Of a DNA stretch of 38,559 nt, positions 16,868-22,358 are shown piece after piece. Origin of the DNA: Bacteroidales bacterium. Its GTDB lineage: Bacteria > Bacteroidota > Bacteroidia > Bacteroidales > UBA932. The translations under genes were made by a program, and so were the position numbers. The notes beneath the pieces are model-generated. The model made no database searches. It saw nothing but the letters and a program-made list of their open reading frames with translations, and was not told the DNA's origin. Numbering within the stretch: the stretch's first letter is position 1; every line of letters starts with the position of its first letter. The stretch lies in assembly GCA_017428945.1 (NCBI GenBank), contig JAFRPW010000027.1, positions 71,202 through 109,760 of the forward strand. The letters are read 5' to 3'.

Positions 16868-17310
16868 CAATGAGCAGGGCAATTGAAATCCTGGAGGCAC
16901 ATCAGTCTCCAACACCATCACGCTGGCGCGAAGATGCGCAGTGGCGCAGAGACAACGAATATTGGCTCAAGTACGCTCGCTACATTACACTTCAAGTATT
17001 GCATGCAATGGATGAAAAGTCAGTTACACAAGTGGAACTTGCCAAGCGTATGGGTTGTACGCAGCAGTATGTTTCCAACTTACTGAAGGGCAGTTCTAAT
17101 ATGACGCTTGAGACCATTGCCCGTCTGGAAAACGCCTTGAGTATAGATCTGGTCAAATCGGCCCTTACTTACGTCAGCGGCTACGGTTCATCTGTACCCT
17201 CCCGTCCCCAATACCTGAGCGATTCGGCCGGGGAGAAACTTGATCACAATATAAAGACAAGCGATTTCGTTGATGGTTACAAGCATAGAAAGAATGCTAA
17301 AAAGAAATAG
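16864..17310 (+). CDS. XRE-family HTH transcriptional regulator (antitoxin-like)
   Basis: Cytosolic DNA-binding protein (148 aa). After a polar N-terminal helix with SPTPSRWREDAQWRRDN it carries a Cro/CI HTH at about residues 53-93 (QVELAKRMGCTQQYVSNLLKG, then MTLETIARLENAL), and a basic low-complexity tail ending RKNAKKK. I chose ATG 16864, which overlaps the stop of the 16-codon ORF; GTG 16852 and ATG 16870 are alternatives. Lone antitoxin or phage-type repressor are both possible. A KilA-N gene follows after 19 bases, probably in the same transcript. Palindromes in its promoter suggest autoregulation. Confidence 0.85.
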   Translation: MTMSRAIEILEAHQSPTPSRWREDAQWRRDNEYWLKYARYITLQVLHAMDEKSVTQVELAKRMGCTQQYVSNLLKGSSNMTLETIARLENALSIDLVKSALTYVSGYGSSVPSRPQYLSDSAGEKLDHNIKTSDFVDGYKHRKNAKKK

Positions 17311-17329
17311 TATTAGATAGTCTGGCGCA

Positions 17330-18133
17330 ATGGCAAAGATAGATGTAAACGGCGTCGCCGTAACTGTAGTTAAGGTCGGAAGTGAGGACTATATCAGCCT
17401 AACGGATATGATGCGCTCCAAAGATGGGGAGTTTTTCTTTCACAACTGGCTTCGTAACAGGAACACAGTCGAGTTCCTGGGGACTTGGGAGAAGGTTTTC
17501 AATCCCGAGTTTAATTCTGCCGAATTCGACATAATTAAAAGTAAAGCGGGACTCAACAATTTCCGCCTCAGCGCTAAAGAATGGACGGAGAAGACCCATG
17601 CTATTGGCATAGTTTCCAAAGCCGGGCGTTATGGCGGCACTTATGCTCACAAGGACATCGCTTTTGAGTTTGCTATGTGGATCAGCCCGGAATTTAAGGT
17701 TTATCTTATCCGTGAATTCCAGCGCCTCAAGGAAGAGGAGCAGAAACTCATTGGGTGGACAGCCAAACGCGAACTCTCCAAAGTGAACTACCGTATCCAT
17801 ACCGATGCCATAAAACAGAACTTGATTCCAGCTGAGGTTTCAGAGAAGCAGATATCTTTTCTCTACGCCAACGAAGCTGACGTTCTCAATGTAGCCTTAT
17901 TCGGCATGACTGCGAAAGAATGGCGAGATGCCAACCCGGAACTCAAAGGTAATATCCGCGACTACGCTACCATCAACCAGCTCATCTGCCTTTCAAACAT
18001 GGAAAGCCTGAATGCCATTTTCATCAACGAAGGGCTTCCTCAAGCAGAAAGGCTCCGCAGACTTAATGCTGTCGCAATTCAGCAGATGTCCGTACTGGAA
18101 GGAAACGAAACCAATCGAAAACTTCTGAAATAA
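17330..18133 (+). CDS. KilA-N domain protein
   Basis: A 267-aa protein whose first 130 residues are a KilA-N domain, a DNA-binding-type module common in phages and large DNA viruses: DYISLTDMMRSKDGEFFFHNWLRN, TVEFLGTWE and, later, the conserved GRYGGTYAHKDIAFEFAMWISPEFKVYLIREFQRLK. The remainder is helical and polar with no further motif I recognise. No signal or TM helix. Stand-alone KilA-N proteins of this size are frequent in Bacteroidales accessory regions, and their role is unknown. It follows the XRE gene with a 19-base gap. Transferred or prophage-derived origin is inference; no other phage gene is present. Confidence 0.88.
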   Translation: MAKIDVNGVAVTVVKVGSEDYISLTDMMRSKDGEFFFHNWLRNRNTVEFLGTWEKVFNPEFNSAEFDIIKSKAGLNNFRLSAKEWTEKTHAIGIVSKAGRYGGTYAHKDIAFEFAMWISPEFKVYLIREFQRLKEEEQKLIGWTAKRELSKVNYRIHTDAIKQNLIPAEVSEKQISFLYANEADVLNVALFGMTAKEWRDANPELKGNIRDYATINQLICLSNMESLNAIFINEGLPQAERLRRLNAVAIQQMSVLEGNETNRKLLK

Positions 18134-18257
18134 TCTTATTGGCAAGTCAAAATGCAGATGTCTCGGGTCTCAGAAGCCCGCGAAGGAATAATATATATAT
18201 TTGCGGGTCCGATTGGAAATACCGACGGAAAGTGATCCACCTTGTCCCCTACGAAAG

Positions 18258-18292
18258 GTGACCGAAAGTGACCGAGATAATTCGTATATTTG
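18258..18292 (+). promoter_or_regulatory. tandem 10-mer operator plus -7 element upstream of the ECF sigma gene
   Basis: GTGACCGAAA (18258-18267) is followed directly by GTGACCGAGA (18268-18277), and the related GAAAGTGATCC stands about 30 bases before. Eight bases after the repeats is TATATTTG (18285-18292), a full TAnnTTTG match, with no -33 element at the right distance. Helical-turn-spaced repeats in place of the -33 suggest an activator site. The ATG of the sigma gene is about 100 bases further, leaving a long leader in which GAACTTTG (18356-18363) is a weaker second -7 candidate. Confidence 0.45.
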
Positions 18293-18392
18293 TATTCGCA
18301 AAATCGAGATTTATCGAACAGAATCAATTCCTGCAGATATTATATAGTTTTTCGCGAACTTTGTTGTCTAACGGGTGTAGATTCGATTGAAA

Positions 18393-18872
18393 ATGGATAA
18401 CAAGGAACAAGCATTCACCCAGTTGGTCCGGGAGCATAAGAGCACCATCTACTCGGTGTGCTATATGTTCTCGAAGGACACGGATGAGATTGACGACCTC
18501 TTCCAGGAGATACTGATCAGGCTCTGGAAGGGCTACGATTCTTTCCGCGCGGAATCCGATGTCCGGACCTGGATTTACAGGGTCTCGCTCAACTGCTGCC
18601 TCAATGCCGACAAGAAACGGCGCCGGGGCGGAGAGCGGGTCCCCCTGAGCGTGGACATCGACCCCTTTGAGAATACGGACGACCGGGCGCTGCAAACCAA
18701 GCGCTTATACGCTCGTATCAATCAACTGGGCCTGGTGGACCGCGCCATCATTCTTCTCTGGCTCGAAGGCCTGAGCTACGAGGAGATCGGGGCCATCATG
18801 GGCATCTCGGTGAAGAATGTTTCTTTCCAGTTGCATCGGATCAAGGAAGAACTCAAAAAGTCCAATCTTTAA
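18393..18872 (+). CDS. ECF-type RNA polymerase sigma factor
   Basis: Sigma-70 family, extracytoplasmic-function group (159 aa from ATG 18393; a TTG at 18387 in frame is less likely). Sigma-2 covers about residues 5-75 with the core-binding DEIDDLFQEILIRLWKGYDSF and the -10-recognition segment RTWIYRVSLNCCLN. A short linker rich in Arg leads to sigma-4 (about 105-155) with the HTH LSYEEIGAIMGISVKNVSFQLHRIKEEL. The two genes immediately downstream encode a membrane protein and a small soluble protein. There is no SusC/FecR partner next to it, so this is not the usual PUL-type sigma/anti-sigma set. Confidence 0.93.
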   Translation: MDNKEQAFTQLVREHKSTIYSVCYMFSKDTDEIDDLFQEILIRLWKGYDSFRAESDVRTWIYRVSLNCCLNADKKRRRGGERVPLSVDIDPFENTDDRALQTKRLYARINQLGLVDRAIILLWLEGLSYEEIGAIMGISVKNVSFQLHRIKEELKKSNL

Positions 18873-18883
18873 TCACTCGTGCC

Positions 18884-19477
18884 ATGAACAAAGAAGAACG
18901 TAATATTGATCAGGAACTGGAACAGATGCGGCAGGATTATGCTGCGCTGAAGGAACGGTTCGACAAGCAGCAGATTATCAATGAAAAGCTGATGCAGAAT
19001 GCGATGAAAAAGGATATTCGCAGGCTGTTCCTTTCAAAGAAATCGATTCCGGCAACAATCACATTATTCATTATCGCGGTCATCCTATGTTATGTTCAGG
19101 GATTTGACTGGTGGGTTCCGCTTTCCCTTATCATTTACGGGTTATTGACCATCCCGGGCGTATTCTGGGTATATAAAGGAATCCGTGAAGACGATATTTA
19201 CAATGGAGACATCTTGTCAACGACAGAGGCTCTGCGAAAGTTCAAGAAAAGGTATGTCATCCTTGTGACAGGAATCTGTATCTTATTTTTTGCTTTCGTG
19301 ATCATAGCAACCTTGTATCTGACCTCGACGAATATCAGCGCCGAGCTGATGTGGAGAAGGGGTGTTATCATTGCCCTCCTGTGTGTGGGGACGCTGGCGC
19401 TGGAATATTTCTCGGCCAAGCGATTGTTGAGCGCCTGCGACGCTATTATCGAGCGCCTCAAGATAAAGGACGAGTAA
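18884..19477 (+). CDS. Membrane protein with N-terminal coiled coil, probable partner of the ECF sigma factor
   Basis: A 197-aa protein. Residues 1-45 are charged with heptad spacing (QELEQMRQDYAALKERFDKQ), predicting a cytoplasmic coiled coil. Four TM helices follow (about 56-72, 75-92, 122-143, 155-173) and a charged C-terminus. It starts 11 bases after the sigma gene stop. Bacteroidales ECF sigma genes are often followed by proteins of this shape, as far as I can recall, so an anti-sigma or sensing role is a reasonable guess, but no zinc-anti-sigma or FecR motif is present. Confidence 0.8.
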   Translation: MNKEERNIDQELEQMRQDYAALKERFDKQQIINEKLMQNAMKKDIRRLFLSKKSIPATITLFIIAVILCYVQGFDWWVPLSLIIYGLLTIPGVFWVYKGIREDDIYNGDILSTTEALRKFKKRYVILVTGICILFFAFVIIATLYLTSTNISAELMWRRGVIIALLCVGTLALEYFSAKRLLSACDAIIERLKIKDE

Positions 19478-19478
19478 G

Positions 19479-19838
19479 ATGGAAGACTATATCCTCAGAG
19501 AAATAGACCGCATAGGGGAGATGCTGCTCATGATTGCCCGCAGGCTGGGCCTTCTGGACGGCGACACGCCGGATTATTCCCTGACGGACATCAAGGACCA
19601 GTTTGACAAGGCCGGCTTGCCATTCAGCCTTGATGCAGTCCTGCAGCAGGAGAACCCTGTCCGGTATCTTGTGGAGAAAGTCAAGATCTCTGACCACGGC
19701 CTGGAAGCGTTCATAGACATCCTCTTTCATTCAAATATGGAAGAAGACCGGAAGGCCGTACTCCTGAAAGATGCTCTTGCATATCTGGATGGGAAGGGTT
19801 ATTTCTCTTTCAGGCTTCACTCGTTGAGGAGTAGGTAA
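19479..19838 (+). CDS. Small soluble protein of unknown function, third gene of the sigma operon
   Basis: 119 aa, predicted mostly helical: an amphipathic N-terminal helix (DYILREIDRIGEMLLMIARRLG), an acidic middle, and LEAFIDILFHSNMEEDRKAVLLKDALAYLD in the C-terminal half. No signal, TM helix or catalytic motif; family not recognised. It starts one base after the stop of the membrane protein, so the three genes form one operon, and a regulatory or adaptor role with the sigma factor is inference. Confidence 0.78.
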   Translation: MEDYILREIDRIGEMLLMIARRLGLLDGDTPDYSLTDIKDQFDKAGLPFSLDAVLQQENPVRYLVEKVKISDHGLEAFIDILFHSNMEEDRKAVLLKDALAYLDGKGYFSFRLHSLRSR

Positions 19839-20071
19839 ATACCTGTTTATCGGCCTCCCGTTTCTACAGTCCGACAGAAAAATGCTCCTAACGTCCCTAA
19901 GAGTGGGACGGTAGGAGCAAAAATACCCCCTAAACGCTCCTAATGTCCCTGTTTTGGGACAAAGAACATATCTAGGTAATTTTGTTTTCCTCCTGCGAAA
20001 ATAATTGCGTGAAATAGCATTACTTTTGTAAGGAACTGTTATGGTTAAACATCTTCACGATATATTATCTT
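19839..20071. other. non-coding gap with paired hairpins
   Basis: No ORF of note in these 233 bases. The first half carries two hairpin-forming units described separately. The second half is AT-rich and ends in a possible -7 element, TACTTTTG at 20021-20028, before the metallophosphoesterase gene; a matching -33 is not evident. Confidence 0.6.
19883..19960. repeat. two related inverted-repeat units after the sigma operon
   Basis: Unit 1: a 15-bp stem, 19883-19897 with 19905-19919, one mismatch and a 7-base loop. Unit 2: GCTCCTAATGTCCCT at 19936-19950 repeats the left arm GCTCCTAACGTCCCT of unit 1 with one change (period 52), then GTCCC/GGGAC forms a short hairpin (19945-19960). The first could end the sigma operon transcript, though it is followed by A-rich rather than T-rich sequence on this strand. 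Confidence 0.65.
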
Positions 20072-20923
20072 ATGATCATGCGCCTTTTGAAGAAATCTCT
20101 ACTCGTTCTGTTTATTCTGTCAATAATCATCACGGTGACTTTAGGCTTCTCAAACAGAATAGTTTGTACGAGATACACTATTGACAGCGATAAGATCACA
20201 GGCAGCGTTAAAATTGTAGTCGTTGCTGATTTCCATGGGTGCAGATATGGCGAACATAGTGAACCGATACTTCAAATCATATCAGAAGAGAATCCAGATG
20301 TCGTGCTTCTTTGCGGAGACATATACGATGACGAACTACCTTTTGACAAGTCAAATGACCTTGTCGGCCAACTATCAGAAGCTTGGCCGGTCTATTATGT
20401 GAGCGGAAACCATGAGTACTGGAGCGGCCAAATCGATTCAATCAAAGCAATGGTAACTCGTTATGGCGTGCGTGTCCTTGAAGGCACAGGGGAAGAAGTT
20501 CATATCGGTAAAGATACGATATTCATAGGTGGCATAGATGACCCGACATATTTGGGAATGGAAGCTGTGAAAAGTCAGGCCAATAGCATTCTTTTTCCAT
20601 CAATTCATTATTCAGTATTGCTAAGCCATCGACCGGAATTGACGGAACTCTTTTCAGCGATTCCCGTTGACCTTGTCATCTCTGGTCACGCACACGGAGG
20701 CCAGGTCAGGATACCCTATTTGTTGAACAGCGGCCTGTTTGCACCAGATCAAGGATTTTTCCCCAAGTATACTACAGGTATCCATGAGCTGAACAGTCGG
20801 ACATCGTTGCTTATCAGCAGAGGCTTGGCCAAAGAAAGTACCAGAGTGCCTCGTTTCTTTAATAATCCAGAAATACTCTCAGTGACGTTGAGGTCGGGCG
20901 CAGGCACTGAGGACGGTGAATAG
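20072..20923 (+). CDS. Membrane-anchored metallophosphoesterase, YkuE-like
   Basis: Calcineurin-like phosphoesterase (283 aa). An N-terminal TM helix or signal anchor (about 8-26) places the domain outside the inner membrane. The dinuclear metal site is complete: DFHG (53-56), GDIYDD (82-87), GNHEYW (112-117), SHRPE and GHAHGGQVRIP. This order and the RIP ending match the YkuE/LpxH-related group of membrane phosphoesterases. Substrate unknown; phospholipid or nucleotide-sugar headgroups are typical of relatives. Low GC and different codon use compared with the core block. The start could be ATG 20072 or 20078. Confidence 0.87.
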   Translation: MIMRLLKKSLLVLFILSIIITVTLGFSNRIVCTRYTIDSDKITGSVKIVVVADFHGCRYGEHSEPILQIISEENPDVVLLCGDIYDDELPFDKSNDLVGQLSEAWPVYYVSGNHEYWSGQIDSIKAMVTRYGVRVLEGTGEEVHIGKDTIFIGGIDDPTYLGMEAVKSQANSILFPSIHYSVLLSHRPELTELFSAIPVDLVISGHAHGGQVRIPYLLNSGLFAPDQGFFPKYTTGIHELNSRTSLLISRGLAKESTRVPRFFNNPEILSVTLRSGAGTEDGE

Positions 20924-20932
20924 TTTGAATTA

Positions 20933-20952
20933 AAATGCGACCAAATGCGACC
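20933..20952. repeat. perfect tandem 10-mer AAATGCGACC x2
   Basis: Two exact copies end to end in the gap between the phosphoesterase and the next lipoprotein gene. It resembles in shape (10-base period, GACC core followed by A-rich bases) the GTGACCGAAA pair at 18258, so both may be operators. Confidence 0.6.
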
Positions 20953-21060
20953 AAAAAATCTATATAGTTCCAGAGGGTCTGAAGAATAATGATTACCTTT
21001 GATAGTTAGACAAATCGGAATATGTCGGTCAAAAATATCTATGTTGTTCTTTGTAAGAGG

Positions 21061-21618
21061 ATGAAAAGAGAGTTTTACATAGCCATCGCACTGCTGGGAA
21101 CGTTCTTGTTCGTCTCTTGTCAGAAAGACGAACTATCCGGAAAAATGTACAGGGGGTATTATGACCCTTTGCAGCATATGCTCATTGTTTTTAAAGACAA
21201 TTCCAAAGTAAAAGCACATATGTCATCGGCAGAAGTTCTTGGCTTTTTTTCTGATGATGTTCACGGCCATTACGTTTATCGGCCTCCGTATATTGACATT
21301 GTCTGGGAGAAACACGCACGAGGGAATCGCGTTTATAATATGTATTCTCCGCTACCAGTTCCAGATTCTCTCCGTGTCAATGAAAGCATGACGGAATTGA
21401 TTTGGTTTGAAGATGAGAAAGAATACCGCCTCAAGGAAGATACATTGTACCATATCAACAAAGAAGATCCTTTTTATAAGCAGGCGTGGGATTATTTGAA
21501 GGAATCTTTGTTCTACGTATTTCTCTTTACCATATCGCATTTCATCCCAATATGCATAATCATTCTTGTCTTCATCATTGTTTTAGACAGGATTAAAGCG
21601 TGGAAAAGGCAAAAATAA
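21061..21618 (+). CDS. Hypothetical lipoprotein with C-terminal TM helix
   Basis: 185 aa from ATG 21061, chosen because the lipobox (FLFVSC, Cys20) then lies at normal distance; an in-frame ATG at 21022 would add 13 residues before the signal. The middle part is Tyr- and Asp-rich and beta-like. A strongly hydrophobic helix near residues 150-178 is followed by the basic tail RIKAWKRQK. Having both a lipid anchor and a C-terminal TM helix is unusual; the N-terminal segment might simply be a first TM helix instead. Family not recognised. AT-rich like the preceding gene. Confidence 0.7.
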   Translation: MKREFYIAIALLGTFLFVSCQKDELSGKMYRGYYDPLQHMLIVFKDNSKVKAHMSSAEVLGFFSDDVHGHYVYRPPYIDIVWEKHARGNRVYNMYSPLPVPDSLRVNESMTELIWFEDEKEYRLKEDTLYHINKEDPFYKQAWDYLKESLFYVFLFTISHFIPICIIILVFIIVLDRIKAWKRQK

Positions 21619-21623
21619 GTCAT

Positions 21624-21643
21624 CCTAAAGGTTTAACTTTAGG
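21624..21643. terminator. weak hairpin after the 21061 gene
   Basis: CCTAAAG (21624-21630) and CTTTAGG (21637-21643) form a perfect 7-bp stem with a 6-base loop five bases after the stop codon. There is no T-run, so termination is only a possibility. Confidence 0.4.
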
Positions 21644-21682
21644 CCGATAAATAAAAATAATAAGAATTCAGAACTTTTCTGC

Positions 21683-22303
21683 ATGATAAGAGAAAGCCTG
21701 AAGAACTACATTTATAATGAAGTCATTCCTGGGTATGCGGCCTTTGATAAGGCGCATCGGGAAGACCACGCTTTGACGGTCATTGAGCGTGCCCTTTCGA
21801 TGGGCAAGCAGTATGATATCAATGAAGAGATGCTCCTGACGGCAGCGGCGTGTCACGACCTTGGTCTTGCGGTGGACCGGAAAACTCACCATTTGGAAAG
21901 CGGACGGATTATCCGCGAAGACAAGCGGCTCTCCGAATGGTTCTCACCTGAGCAGATAGAGACAATCGCCCAGGCTGCGGAAGACCACCGGGCATCGGCA
22001 AAAACGCCGCCAAGAAGCATCTATGGCCGTCTTGTTGCCGAGGCAGACCGTCTAATTGTTCCTGAAACCATCATTCGCCGGACCGTTCTCTTCGGCCTTT
22101 CCAACTACCCTGAACTGGACAAGGAAGGCCACTGGAACCGCACGCTGGAGCATCTCCATGAGAAGTATGCCGAAGGAGGCTATCTTCACCTTCTGATTCC
22201 TGGGTCGCCCAATGAGGCCCCCCTGCAGCAACTGCGTGAGATTATCAAAGATGAACCGCGGCTCCGGACCATCTTTGAATCAGTTTACGCAGAAGAATCA
22301 TAA
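21683..22303 (+). CDS. HD-domain phosphohydrolase
   Basis: Cytosolic HD-superfamily protein (206 aa). The metal ligands are visible in order: His in AHREDHALTVIERAL, the HD pair in AACHDLGLAVD, His-His in KTHHLESGRII, His in AEDHRASAK and Asp in AEADRLI. The set is complete, so hydrolysis of a phosphoester (often a nucleotide) is likely; the exact substrate is not readable. GC is back to that of the core genes. It ends 55 bases before the convergent PUL regulator. Confidence 0.87.
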   Translation: MIRESLKNYIYNEVIPGYAAFDKAHREDHALTVIERALSMGKQYDINEEMLLTAAACHDLGLAVDRKTHHLESGRIIREDKRLSEWFSPEQIETIAQAAEDHRASAKTPPRSIYGRLVAEADRLIVPETIIRRTVLFGLSNYPELDKEGHWNRTLEHLHEKYAEGGYLHLLIPGSPNEAPLQQLREIIKDEPRLRTIFESVYAEES

Positions 22304-22311
22304 CCGTTGCC

Positions 22312-22349
22312 CCCCGGCACTCCGGATATCCATCCTAAACCAGCCGGGG
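22312..22349. terminator. possible terminator stem between convergent genes
   Basis: CCCCGGC (22312-22318) pairs with GCCGGGG (22343-22349) across a 24-base loop in the gap between the HD gene and the regulator. No T-tract; weak support. Confidence 0.3.
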
Positions 22350-22358
22350 AAACAATGA

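Noticed and set aside
17330-18133. Prophage marked by KilA-N
   Set aside because: No integrase, terminase, capsid or tail gene is present, so a single domain does not support a prophage.
18136-18327. 63-codon antisense ORF in the gap before the sigma gene
   Set aside because: It covers the tandem repeats and the -7 element and has no protein-like signature.
18393-19838. ECF sigma factor as regulator of the mannan locus
   Set aside because: It is 3 kb away with unrelated genes between, lacks a FecR-type partner, and a dedicated regulator lies divergent to the locus.
19883-19960. CRISPR array from repeated GCTCCTAA words
   Set aside because: Only two imperfect copies, each with its own inverted arm, and no cas gene in the window.
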